Origin: Halocafeteria seosinensis
Lineage: Eukaryota; Sar; Bigyra; Bicosoecida
Length of the DNA: 28,769 nucleotides
Assembly (NCBI GenBank): GCA_001687465.1
Contig: LVLI01000853.1
Span: forward strand, 1-28,769
Direction: 5' to 3'
A program made the position numbers and the translations under genes. Numbering within the stretch: the first letter of the stretch is position 1; the number at the start of each line of letters is the position of its first letter. Shown piece after piece: positions 7,532-15,897 of the stretch. The notes beneath the pieces are model-generated. The model did not search any database and had not been told where the DNA came from. It saw only the letters and a list, made by a program, of their open reading frames with translations.

Positions 7532-8665
7532 TTAGAAATTGGCAATATTGTTGTCCAGTTTAGAGTTATTGCTATCCCTTTTGACGCTATTTGACCCGCT
7601 TCCTTGCGTGATGTTGTTTTGCGTCAAAATGATTCTTTGGGCTTGACCACCACTACCGTTTTCTAAAAAGACAGCATTCCCACTATTGAAATGAGTCCCT
7701 GACCCTTCTATATTCATGATACATCCGCTAATAAGGCAATCATTACATCCTATGACTCTTAGTTTTCCATCCACGGCGTTATCTTGGGACTGGAAACTCA
7801 TAAAACAGTTGGTTAGGCGGAAATTTGGCGTGAAAAAAATACGAATGGCACGATGGCCATCCCGTAGGCGAGAACATTTCAAATTGCTTAATTGTGTTCG
7901 CCGTAGCGATGTCGTGCCCTCTGTACCAATCTGGAAACAAGCACATGATGGCTGATCCGCCCCCAAGGGACGTAAGATCTGAACATTGTCAATTGTCAAA
8001 TCATTGCTGGTTGAATCGGGAGATATCTGAACAATTCCATCCGTGGGATTGGACAACCCATTATGCCAACTTTGCCCATTGGTGATTTGGATTTCATTAC
8101 TCGCTCCATGGTAATATATATCCCTTCCTTGAACGGTATCAAAATAAAAGTTGCTCAGCGAAACCTTCCGTGATTTTTCCACCTCAAACGCATTGCCTTG
8201 ACAAAGATGGATCTGAAGCCCCGACACCAAAATATCTTCTGCCACATTGCTGATGGAAACCCCCGACTGAATATTGTTGAACATGAGATCGGTCAAATTA
8301 ATTTTCTTACTGTTATCGATAGAAATGACATTTGAACTGCTGTTGCCGTTTCCACGATAATGGATTCCCGATAGGATCATGCCGGTACATTGTCGGATGT
8401 CCAGCCCCAAACTGTCCGAATTGGTAATATTGACGTTCGTTATATTCACTCCATGGGGAACATTGGAACTTCCCGATCCTTTATGGACAAATATGGCACG
8501 GTAGCAGGTGGAATTCAAAGCAAATCCATCCACAGTAGCGTTTTGTTCTCCATCTAATTCTATGGCGTTCTGACCCGATGAGCCATCCCCAATATTTTCA
8601 AAAGTAAGATTATTAAATTTGTTTCGCTTTCCATTAAATGATGCTATGCCCCGTTTAGAGACGTT
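7532..8665 (-). CDS. Beta-helix protein, C-terminal part (frameshifted)
   Basis: The frame is open from 8665 to the TAA at 7532, about 377 codons, with no well-placed ATG and no TATAGA-type motif; a GTG at 8533 would be an internal start. The protein is a right-handed parallel beta-helix by pattern: many short Asn/Gly/Ser-rich rungs such as GVNITNVNITNSDSLGLDIR and GVSISNVAEDILVSGLQI. It picks up where the gene at 8644-9954 stops, in the -1 frame, with 22 bases of overlap, and the rung pattern continues without a break. It is therefore best read as the second half of one tail-spike-like adhesin or polysaccharide-binding protein of about 810 aa. Confidence 0.72.
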   Translation of the reverse strand, partial: NVSKRGIASFNGKRNKFNNLTFENIGDGSSGQNAIELDGEQNATVDGFALNSTCYRAIFVHKGSGSSNVPHGVNITNVNITNSDSLGLDIRQCTGMILSGIHYRGNGNSSSNVISIDNSKKINLTDLMFNNIQSGVSISNVAEDILVSGLQIHLCQGNAFEVEKSRKVSLSNFYFDTVQGRDIYYHGASNEIQITNGQSWHNGLSNPTDGIVQISPDSTSNDLTIDNVQILRPLGADQPSCACFQIGTEGTTSLRRTQLSNLKCSRLRDGHRAIRIFFTPNFRLTNCFMSFQSQDNAVDGKLRVIGCNDCLISGCIMNIEGSGTHFNSGNAVFLENGSGGQAQRIILTQNNITQGSGSNSVKRDSNNSKLDNNIANF

Positions 8666-9954
8666 TTAACCTCAATATTTCCGATTGAATTATTTCGTGT
8701 TTTGTTCAGTCGAATTCCCAAGTCAATCGGCGAAGCGGATACGTTGCCACGTACGTTGGCATCCATGTAAATCCCATCGACCGTGGAATCATGAGAGTGT
8801 TGGTTTAAAACCATAAAATACGATATTGTCGAACCATAGTCATATGTCTTGGTATCTTGATAGACTCCGATATTGCGAAGTGTATTATTATTCGCCATGT
8901 TGCCACTTGACCCAGTAATTTGTATCGGAATTTTTCGGGGGGTTGTCTGTTGATTGGTATAGCCACAGTCCATAAGATAGCCGTTTTCAATCGAACAGTG
9001 TCGGCATTCATTCAGGATAAGAACATCCCCTTGGCATTCGGTGGCGTTGATATTTTCCACTCGATGAAATTCACAAATATCATCTCCGGATTGCGATCCA
9101 TCGACGTAAATGGTTTTGTCCCCAATCTTACGGGCTCGGATATCGGTGACTAAATTACGTTTGCCCTGAATCCAGATCCCATAGTTTTCACAGCCCATCA
9201 AGAAGACATCGGATACTTGGATATTCCGCCCTTTGATGCGAATTCCTTGTTTTTGAATATAGCCATTGCTCATGTCCCCATTTTCATTAATATGAACATC
9301 CCGTACAATGGGGGCGTATTTATCACTTCCATCCACATTAATTCCTGAACCGATTTGGTTTAAAATCAAGAGGGAGTTCTGGGTATTATTGGAACAAAAC
9401 AGATGGCTAAACGCACAATTGATCGTTGCTTGAATGGTAATCCCGTTCAGAGCACCCTGACACCCAATATCGATCAACGAACTATTTTGGGCTTGTTGGA
9501 CATCAATACAAGAATTCGTATACGAAATACCGTCTCTACCGTCCACGGTAAGTGCCGAGATTGACATTGTACTGTGATTTCCCATCAGAATCACGTCCGT
9601 GTTATCATCTTCCACTTTTTGAATAATGGTCGCTCCACGACCTTCCCCGTGTACATGGACATTCGCTAACATATTGATGGCGTAGGATTCCCCCTCCTGT
9701 GTACTGACCGAAAATGTCCCTCCGCTTAGTTGGACTTGGCCACCACCCTCATTATTGACTTGATTGATGGCTTGTTGAATTTCCTCTTGATCATCCGTCC
9801 CATCACAGGTATAGTCGGCGTTGTCTTTGATATCTTGCGACATACTGGAGGACGCCACCGTGACGGACGACAACGACGCCCCCGCTGATATGTCGGGAAT
9901 GAGATGTTCATAAATTTTCGCCGTGTTCCGATTGATGATTGAACTAACTGCCAT
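8644..9954 (-). CDS. Beta-helix tail-spike-like protein, N-terminal part
   Basis: A 436-aa protein. After a 50-residue head it shows the pectate-lyase-type entry motif (ADYTCDGTDDQEEIQQAINQ) at about 47-66. Long stretches of beta-helix rungs with Asn/Gly turns follow (HVHGEGRGATII, IRIKGRNIQVSDVFLMGCEN). This fold is used by viral spikes that bind or cut surface polysaccharides; no lyase catalytic residues are assignable by eye. The start has TATAGAAGAATATGG. The frame ends at TAG (8644-8646) just after a G4 run (plus-strand CCCC 8649-8652). The -1 frame then continues the fold, so a one-base loss in the G run is likely. Confidence 0.8.
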   Translation of the reverse strand: MAVSSIINRNTAKIYEHLIPDISAGASLSSVTVASSSMSQDIKDNADYTCDGTDDQEEIQQAINQVNNEGGGQVQLSGGTFSVSTQEGESYAINMLANVHVHGEGRGATIIQKVEDDNTDVILMGNHSTMSISALTVDGRDGISYTNSCIDVQQAQNSSLIDIGCQGALNGITIQATINCAFSHLFCSNNTQNSLLILNQIGSGINVDGSDKYAPIVRDVHINENGDMSNGYIQKQGIRIKGRNIQVSDVFLMGCENYGIWIQGKRNLVTDIRARKIGDKTIYVDGSQSGDDICEFHRVENINATECQGDVLILNECRHCSIENGYLMDCGYTNQQTTPRKIPIQITGSSGNMANNNTLRNIGVYQDTKTYDYGSTISYFMVLNQHSHDSTVDGIYMDANVRGNVSASPIDLGIRLNKTRNNSIGNIEVKTSLNGA

Positions 9955-9984
9955 ATTCTTCTATATCCCAACGGCAAAAATAAT

Positions 9985-10866
9985 TCACTGTCCTCCGTGC
10001 TTGAATATCTCCACCAATTTCCACGGATCATTGTTTATTTGTTGCTTATCGCTCTTGGTAATGAGTCCCAACTTGACCAAATCATCCAAATTGGGTTTCC
10101 GTCGGCCACCACCCCGTTTCTTATTGGTGGCGTCGGTTTTCTTGAGCCCCTTGAAATTTTCAAGGCTGTGATTTTGTAATGCTTTCTTCGATACCTGAGG
10201 GAAGACGAACAAATTCTTCTTCAAAAAGCGTCCAGAGAGGGAATACAAAGGATCACCGGATACATACCAAAATTCGTAACCTTTGGGACGTCGTACCAGA
10301 TCTTTTGGTTGTAACGCAGAATTGAACCCACGACCGCCTTTGGCAAAGTGGTCTAAATCTCGTTGGATCTGAAGTTGTATCGCCCCACCGAGTGAATGGC
10401 CGACCGTGAAAATACATTCGCCTCGACCAAACCGTTCCAAGAATTGAGAGGTGGTTCGTAGATCTTTCTGGTACCGGTCGCTTTCGTTTAACCGATTGAA
10501 CATGATCCGACGATCGGCTGTCAAATCGGTGACCGATTGAACCACGGTACCCCGATACCCAATGAGATAGACATCATTTTGACGGTCTTCATAGGCGGTA
10601 AAGGTTGGCGTCTGGAATCCTTGTACTTTTGCCCACCATTGGTTGATAATCTGGGGGCGTTCCTTTGGTTTTTGATAGGACGCTTGAGCCACTTGGAAAA
10701 AGGTGGAGGCATTCGGACTCTTACAGACTCGTGGTTTGCTTTCTTGCGTCGTATCAAAACCGGTGTCTGAGATATCTGCTGTCTGGTTTCTCTCTTGCTT
10801 CCGCTCTTTCTTGGCTTTGGCCGATTCAGTGACTTGATCAAATAATCCACGCAACGCTTCGTCCAT
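9985..10866 (-). CDS. Class 3 lipase (alpha/beta hydrolase)
   Basis: A 293-aa protein with a lipase-3 core. The oxyanion strand is YLIGYRGT (100-107) and the nucleophile elbow is FTVGHSLGGA, with S158. Probable acid and base are D205 (VSGDPLYSL) and H233 (NHSLENF). The N-terminus is charged and probably disordered, and the C-terminus is a basic tail (KKRGGGRRKPN). There is no signal peptide. Lipases of this type occur in several PLVs and virophages, where membrane lipid hydrolysis during entry or exit is suspected but unproven. The start has TATAGAATCATGG. It is divergent from the 10917 gene, and the 50-base gap carries both start motifs. Confidence 0.85.
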   Translation of the reverse strand: MDEALRGLFDQVTESAKAKKERKQERNQTADISDTGFDTTQESKPRVCKSPNASTFFQVAQASYQKPKERPQIINQWWAKVQGFQTPTFTAYEDRQNDVYLIGYRGTVVQSVTDLTADRRIMFNRLNESDRYQKDLRTTSQFLERFGRGECIFTVGHSLGGAIQLQIQRDLDHFAKGGRGFNSALQPKDLVRRPKGYEFWYVSGDPLYSLSGRFLKKNLFVFPQVSKKALQNHSLENFKGLKKTDATNKKRGGGRRKPNLDDLVKLGLITKSDKQQINNDPWKLVEIFKHGGQ

Positions 10867-10916
10867 GATTCTATATCAATGACATTCAGAAATTTTTTCC
10901 GTCAGGGGAATATAGA
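10867..10916. promoter_or_regulatory. Divergent promoter region with two TATAGA-type motifs
   Basis: The 50 bases between the lipase and the 10917 gene hold TCTATA (10870-10875; TATAGA on the lipase strand, 3 bases before its ATG) and TATAGA (10911-10916, touching the ATG at 10917). This is the clearest case of the genome-wide start motif acting in both directions. Confidence 0.6.
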
Positions 10917-11576
10917 ATGTCCCATTTGTTAGACAATGAAATACCGGTCACCATGAATCAAGACGCCTGTGAACAAGCATGGAACGGCAAACAGTGTATC
11001 TATGAGCAATACGATCCAGAAACAACCGACATCATGCCTCTGTGGTTGGTCGTCCATTGTACCAAGATCCCGAAAAAGGAAGACGTCCATAACTTGCTCT
11101 TACGCATATATAATCATGTGGAAATCCGGTGTGACCTGTTGGAGCGGAAAGAATTGATGTACATGGGGCGGTACAAGAGTCGTCTATGGTTCATGTTCCC
11201 CTATGTTCATTTGAATTACGACGATACCCAGAAATTGGCGTTGTCGCTTGAATTCTGTCTTCAAAACAAAGTCTGTCAGGAAGTGGAGAGTGTCTCGTTT
11301 AAAGACACTCGCCCCCTGTTCGGGGCTTGGATCTATGAGGAGAACGAAAAGCGGGTGCGTCGGTGTCCATTGCCCTGCTTCCGCTATTATCCGGTCTGGG
11401 TGTGTCCCCAGCCATTAAAAATCAGCCGAAGCAAACAATACGAAAAACAGTATTACTATCAGACCGAACGGCTGGGAGCCAAAGAAGAGCGGGAATTCCG
11501 GAGGTTTTCTTGTATCAACCGGCTGATGAGCCTGTATGCCCGTGAAGAACGGGAGCGGATCTCGTTGGTACGATAA
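10917..11576 (+). CDS. Hypothetical protein, 219 aa
   Basis: I do not recognise a family. It is soluble, with seven Cys in the first 160 residues (DACEQAWNGKQCIYEQY, LPCFRYYPVWVCPQP), many aromatics, and an Arg/Glu-rich helical C-terminus (SLYAREERERISLVR). The ATG directly follows TATAGA. It is the only plus-strand gene in 1313-15421, lying between the lipase and the replication gene. It converges on the replication gene with a shared hairpin. Confidence 0.7.
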   Translation: MSHLLDNEIPVTMNQDACEQAWNGKQCIYEQYDPETTDIMPLWLVVHCTKIPKKEDVHNLLLRIYNHVEIRCDLLERKELMYMGRYKSRLWFMFPYVHLNYDDTQKLALSLEFCLQNKVCQEVESVSFKDTRPLFGAWIYEENEKRVRRCPLPCFRYYPVWVCPQPLKISRSKQYEKQYYYQTERLGAKEEREFRRFSCINRLMSLYAREERERISLVR

Positions 11577-11581
11577 AAGAA

Positions 11582-11609
11582 ATAATAATGAAAATGAGAT
11601 CATTATTAT
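11582..11609. terminator. Bidirectional hairpin between convergent genes
   Basis: Inverted repeat 11582-11591 / 11600-11609 (ATAATAATGA / TCATTATTAT, 8-base loop). It sits between the stop at 11574-11576 and the minus-strand stop at 11609-11611. Its core, TAATAATGA, is identical to that of the hairpin at 23701-23725. Confidence 0.65.
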
Positions 11610-14600
11610 CAATCGTCGTCAAGAAGGAAGGGAACATCCGTTTCAAGGAATCCTCGCTGACTTAGCGTGTTTTCAATTCGCTGATAAGTAAATTTAAACC
11701 CACGTTCTTTGGAAGAACGGTATATCTCAATGCCATCCACTTTTTTCAGATCTCGTGTCACTTTGCTTTTGCTCAGGGGAAGATTTTCCCCTCGCCGGTA
11801 TTGGTTCTTATACCATTCGGAGAGATCATCAAACAGCCCGTCATTACAAATGAAAACCTCTTCCTGTCCCTCATAGTTCGGTAAAAAGTGATCCAATAAG
11901 AATTTATCAATAATGGATGCGTTGGCCAGTTTGTTAGCCTTGTACGAATTTGTGATGGGGGCTTCTTTCTTAAAATCACAGTCACGTAAGTCAATAGACG
12001 TCAGGTGATCATAAATCAGGCGAATAAAGAGCGGATCATCCAGCAAATCGGTCACCGGAGCAAAAAATGCGGTATCATCGGCATGTTTCCTTGAGGTTTC
12101 AAAATCCACATATCGGCGATCGCCTTCTTCAATCTTGACCGGATTGTCGCTATTGGAACAGAACACAAACCGTCCAAAGAAATTCATGGGTTTCCGTACC
12201 CCACATTTGCGATTTATCCAGATCTTGTTGTATGTTGTAATCAACGATTTCAGTTGCCCCGACGCTTCGTGACCTTTCTTGTCGGTGATTTCATCTGCCA
12301 CGATAAGCAACTTGTTTTCCAACGCTTCGTTAAACTCCCCCACGATATTTTCAATTTTGGATTGCGTGGTGGCATATTTGTCCCCTATGATCCGTCGCAT
12401 AATCTCTTCAAACACCAAGTTCTTACCCGTGCCTTGCCCACCATGAAAAATAAGAGCCTTCAGACATTCTTCCTTCTTAGAAGGGCGTTGTAGGCAATGG
12501 CTCAACCATTTTTCAACATACCCCCGACATTCCTCCAATTTGGGGTCGTCGGTCTCTTCATCAAACCCCACCAAATTGGCCAAAATATCTCGGAAGCGTT
12601 GTAATCCTTGATGGTATTTCTTTCGCTTATCATCACTCATATCCACCAAGTAAAACGGCGTTGTCCATTCCGCTCGGAATCCTTCAAAGGTATTGATGTC
12701 GTTTTCTTGGACATTGTCGTCCGGATACGGCCAGAAATCAACATCCCGATACTGTGACCCAACATGGGCTTTCCAGTATTCAATGTTCTTCTTTCCTAAA
12801 TAGGTGTAACTTTTGAGCAAATCATTCGGCTGAATGGTTGCTCCGTAATACCCACGATCCGGAAAATATTGTTGAACCTCTCCCGTGACCGAAATAAGCC
12901 GGAAGAATGTATCCATTAAGCGAAGCGTCAAGATCTGTTGGTACTGTTCAAATTCCTTATCCACCTCTTTGATTTTCTCCGATTTTTCAATGTTTTCCAT
13001 GCTTTTTTCCAACTGTTTGATTTTATCATTACATTTCTTGATCTTCTTCTTACATTCCTGATCTAGACTGTCTCTTTCTTCTTGTTGGCTTTTCAATTCA
13101 TTGTTAATTTCCTCTTTCTGTTCGGTGATCGCCTGATCTCTGTGGGTTTTCCAGCAACGGCCAATGATCCGTTCAATTTGCTCAATAATCTTCCGCTCAT
13201 CATACGTTTTCTTGCGACGGGGATCAATGGACGATTGGTATCTCGGAATCCCTTCATCCATGGGCTTGTTGATGAATTCCACCAGTTCCATTTGGGTTTC
13301 CGAACGGATATATTCACTGACATCATGGGCAAACTCATCAATGGTTAAGCAACGATTTATTAAATATTGATCCAGTTTGTCTTTGGGATACAGAAAGCCA
13401 TCGTGGCTAATGGACGCATTTCGCATCGGCAAACCACACCCCTCAAAATAGAGCAGGGTTAAAGCGACCACTCGGATTTCCAATTCTTGTAAGAAGTAAC
13501 TCAACACCGAATAGTCCGTGACTTTTTTCTTCACTCCTTCCTTTTCCCGTTTCTGACTGATTATATTTCGGTACTTGTCCCAATCTTTTGGATTCTGTTT
13601 CTTGATGGCTCGTACAATCTCCCCCACGTTCTTCTGATAATCCTTGAATTCCCGTGGAATATCCCCCGATGTGAAATGATTCTCCAAATTGCCACCAAAC
13701 AACGGAATGATGAACAACTCTTTGACCTGATCCTTGGTGAAATCCAACCGATCTTGATACTCTCGGCGAAGATTTTTGGGTTCTTGGACATACCGTTCTA
13801 GGATGGGGCAAATGGTCACATTGACACGCTTCGCCCACTCATAAAACATCGTGGGCATGGAATTGATGATATCAAAATCGTACTTAGATTCTCGGCAAAT
13901 GGCATGGCGGAATCCTCGGTGTAAGAGCCCGACGGATTGGTTGCCCTGTGAATAAAACCGGCCGATTGGGGGCGTCGGCTGATAATACTGAATTTCTTTG
14001 TAGTTCCGTTGAATCCTCTCCATGACTTTCATCAGGGCTTGTAAATTATTTGAATTCGGGTCTTTGGATGTGGCGATCATCATCTTGACGATCTTGTCCT
14101 CATTACGGGGTTCGCCTAACGCCTGATAGAATTCATTGAAATCCAAATGTTCGTAAAAATCTTCCTGTTCAATCCTCTCCATCATCTCTTTGATATCCGT
14201 TCGCCCACATTCCATCCCTGATATCTTGCCGTTCTCGTCCAAGAACGCATTATTCTGAACGCTTGGGTCTTCCGACAACTCCTCCTCTTCGTCTTCGGAT
14301 TCCTCTTCTTCGGATTCCTCTTCTGGTCTGGTTCGCCATTCATAATGATATTGTTTGTCGTAGCGATGAATACTGAAAAGTTGGATCAGTTCCAAGGAGG
14401 TATATTTGTCGGGATTCAAGCGACTTAATTGGTACTCTTCCTCTTCGGTATCATATGTCTGTTGGTAGATGTGGGTCAGTTGGTAAAATTTACTGCCCGA
14501 CGCTTTGGAATAACAGCCATACATCGTCCAAGGATTACTAGATATAACTTTTTTATCCACCACGTCATGAACCGTGTTTTTGAACGGCAAGTGTTGCTGA

Positions 14601-15130
14601 TCGTGGTAAAAAATATCAAAGAAATGTTCAACGACATAGTCTCGGATCCTATGCTGTGCTTGACGGCCACAGATGACATAGGGATAGATGATATGGAAGC
14701 CGTCTTTGATATTGCCTGAGGATGGTGTCGGATCCGGCTTTTCCATGACAAAGGCACTCAAAGGCTTGTCAAAATCCATGTCCAACACATGACGGATGGC
14801 ACAGTTGTACAGTTGGACAATATTTTCCACATGTTGCTGGTTATACATGCGATCCTGATACTCGCTATTGAATTTGAAATCAATATCCACCACAATAATT
14901 TTGGTTTCCCTATTTCTTTCGGTCAAATAGGTTGGTTGCCGGTTTTCAAAGGCTCGTTGATCCACCAAACGATGTAATTCGGGGTATTTTTCTTCCGGAA
15001 TGAGATAACTCCCTGTCGGGTTACAAAGGGATGTATGCGTCCATTCAAACTTTTGGTTTGATTTTGGGTCTTTTTTAACGTAAAACTGGCCTAGAAAGTC
15101 CTTTAGTTCTTGGTGGGTCTGGGTGGTCAT
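11609..15130 (-). CDS. Replication protein: AEP primase-like, TV-Pol-like and SF3 helicase regions
   Basis: A 1173-aa protein with three regions. Residues 75-215 resemble archaeo-eukaryotic primases of giant viruses: VVDIDFKF (D82, D84), DGFHIIYP (H146) and NPWTMYGCYSKASG. Residues 415-585 resemble the TV-Pol family (A-type polymerase relatives): motif A YDFDIINSMPTMFYEW, motif B KELFIIPLFGGN and motif C SISHDGFLYPK. Residues 890-1010 are an SF3 helicase: Walker A HGGQGTGKN, Walker B LLIVADE, motif C GRFVFCSNSDNP and Arg finger EGDRRYVDF. An acidic linker (268-288) and a coiled coil (about 660-735) separate the parts. Expected roles are priming, synthesis and unwinding. The helicase assignment is firm, TV-Pol good, AEP good but by motif only. 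The start has TATAGAAGAGATG. Confidence 0.88.
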   Translation of the reverse strand: MTTQTHQELKDFLGQFYVKKDPKSNQKFEWTHTSLCNPTGSYLIPEEKYPELHRLVDQRAFENRQPTYLTERNRETKIIVVDIDFKFNSEYQDRMYNQQHVENIVQLYNCAIRHVLDMDFDKPLSAFVMEKPDPTPSSGNIKDGFHIIYPYVICGRQAQHRIRDYVVEHFFDIFYHDQQHLPFKNTVHDVVDKKVISSNPWTMYGCYSKASGSKFYQLTHIYQQTYDTEEEEYQLSRLNPDKYTSLELIQLFSIHRYDKQYHYEWRTRPEEESEEEESEDEEEELSEDPSVQNNAFLDENGKISGMECGRTDIKEMMERIEQEDFYEHLDFNEFYQALGEPRNEDKIVKMMIATSKDPNSNNLQALMKVMERIQRNYKEIQYYQPTPPIGRFYSQGNQSVGLLHRGFRHAICRESKYDFDIINSMPTMFYEWAKRVNVTICPILERYVQEPKNLRREYQDRLDFTKDQVKELFIIPLFGGNLENHFTSGDIPREFKDYQKNVGEIVRAIKKQNPKDWDKYRNIISQKREKEGVKKKVTDYSVLSYFLQELEIRVVALTLLYFEGCGLPMRNASISHDGFLYPKDKLDQYLINRCLTIDEFAHDVSEYIRSETQMELVEFINKPMDEGIPRYQSSIDPRRKKTYDERKIIEQIERIIGRCWKTHRDQAITEQKEEINNELKSQQEERDSLDQECKKKIKKCNDKIKQLEKSMENIEKSEKIKEVDKEFEQYQQILTLRLMDTFFRLISVTGEVQQYFPDRGYYGATIQPNDLLKSYTYLGKKNIEYWKAHVGSQYRDVDFWPYPDDNVQENDINTFEGFRAEWTTPFYLVDMSDDKRKKYHQGLQRFRDILANLVGFDEETDDPKLEECRGYVEKWLSHCLQRPSKKEECLKALIFHGGQGTGKNLVFEEIMRRIIGDKYATTQSKIENIVGEFNEALENKLLIVADEITDKKGHEASGQLKSLITTYNKIWINRKCGVRKPMNFFGRFVFCSNSDNPVKIEEGDRRYVDFETSRKHADDTAFFAPVTDLLDDPLFIRLIYDHLTSIDLRDCDFKKEAPITNSYKANKLANASIIDKFLLDHFLPNYEGQEEVFICNDGLFDDLSEWYKNQYRRGENLPLSKSKVTRDLKKVDGIEIYRSSKERGFKFTYQRIENTLSQRGFLETDVPFLLDDD

Positions 15131-15193
15131 CTCTTCTATACTAGGGCTATCAGTTTTATCTTTAAGCGAAAATCAACATACAGTTATGTTCTA

Positions 15194-15211
15194 AACTTAG
15201 TCCTCTAAGTT
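15194..15211 (-). terminator. Short hairpin at the end of the small zinc-finger gene
   Basis: AACTTAG (15194-15200) and CTAAGTT (15205-15211) form a 7-bp stem with a 4-base loop overlapping the minus-strand stop codon (15197-15199). Confidence 0.35.
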
Positions 15212-15421
15212 CCCTTCTTGTTGTTCTTTCAGTTGATAAATTTCTTGCTTCAACAAGCATTTCTTGGATCTCTTCTGATGCGACGTAAGAAAGGCTTTGG
15301 TGATTGGATGGCCACAGTATTGGCAATCCACTTTGTAGTTGTTTTTTTCTTTCCATTTTAGATAATATTCCCGACGCTGTTCCTGAACCGACTGGTATTC
15401 ATTTTTAACTGGACGTCCCAT
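15197..15421 (-). CDS. Small zinc-finger protein, 74 aa
   Basis: One finger of the type C-x2-C-x12-H-x6-C (DCQYCGHPITKAFLTSHQKRSKKC) lies between a basic N-terminal helix and an acidic C-terminal helix. The same finger, in two copies, makes up the 106-aa protein at 22851-23171, so the two are paralogues. This finger form is common in giant-virus and PLV proteins of unknown role; DNA binding or transcription control is a guess. TATAGAATATAACCC precedes the ATG. It faces away from the repeat-rich gene-free region, so it is a candidate regulator of it. Confidence 0.7.
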   Translation of the reverse strand: MGRPVKNEYQSVQEQRREYYLKWKEKNNYKVDCQYCGHPITKAFLTSHQKRSKKCLLKQEIYQLKEQQEGNLED

Positions 15422-15480
15422 GGGTTATATTCTATAGACACAAATTATTTTTAAGTCAATTTCTTTATGAAGAAAAACTT

Positions 15481-15850
15481 ATGACACTTTTTTACCTCCA
15501 AAAATCGTACTTTCATTTCTGTCATAAGTGTCATACTACTATACAACCGTCAAATCCAGTAAATTTGTACTTTGTTAAAAATCGTATGACACTTATGACA
15601 GATGACACATCGATGTCAGCCGGTTGAGATTTAAGAAAATTAAAAAATAATTTTATTAATTATTAATAACAACCTACCTCCAAAAATTTCTGTCATTTCT
15701 GTCATAAGTGTCATACGATTATTAACAAAGTACAAATTTACAGGTATTGGTGGTTGTATAGAGGTATAAGGGTTATGACAGAAATGAAAGTACGATTTTC
15801 ATTTCTGTCATCCATGACAGAAAAGTGTCATCGTACTTTTTTCAAAGGTA
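15481..15850. other. Candidate replication origin / control region with nested repeats
   Basis: This lies in the only long gene-free stretch (15422-15897). Two 60-bp arms, 15541-15600 and 15700-15759, are inverted copies with few mismatches. The 99 bases between them include a very AT-rich core (about 15630-15668). The element TTCTGTCATAAGTGTCATAC also occurs directly repeated at about 15517-15535 and 15697-15715. To the right, 15777-15809 is another inverted repeat (GACAGAAATGAAA / TTTCATTTCTGTC) and 15802-15823 a near-perfect palindrome around TCCA. The unit ATGACA/TGTCAT recurs throughout. AT-rich DNA between clustered iterons is typical of origins; control of the flanking genes is the alternative. 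Confidence 0.65.
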
Positions 15851-15897
15851 CGATTTTTTGTGATGGGGGATATGAAAAATGTCTGAACCACATATAT

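Noticed and set aside
13443-13838. 131-aa minus-strand frame within the replication gene
   Set aside because: It overlaps fully, in another frame, a region with clear TV-Pol motifs. It has no start motif and no recognisable domain.
15754-15897. Extended N-terminus of the integrase frame
   Set aside because: It would translate through the inverted repeats and palindromes. The ATG at 15898 has the TATATA start signal and begins the integrase-like sequence.
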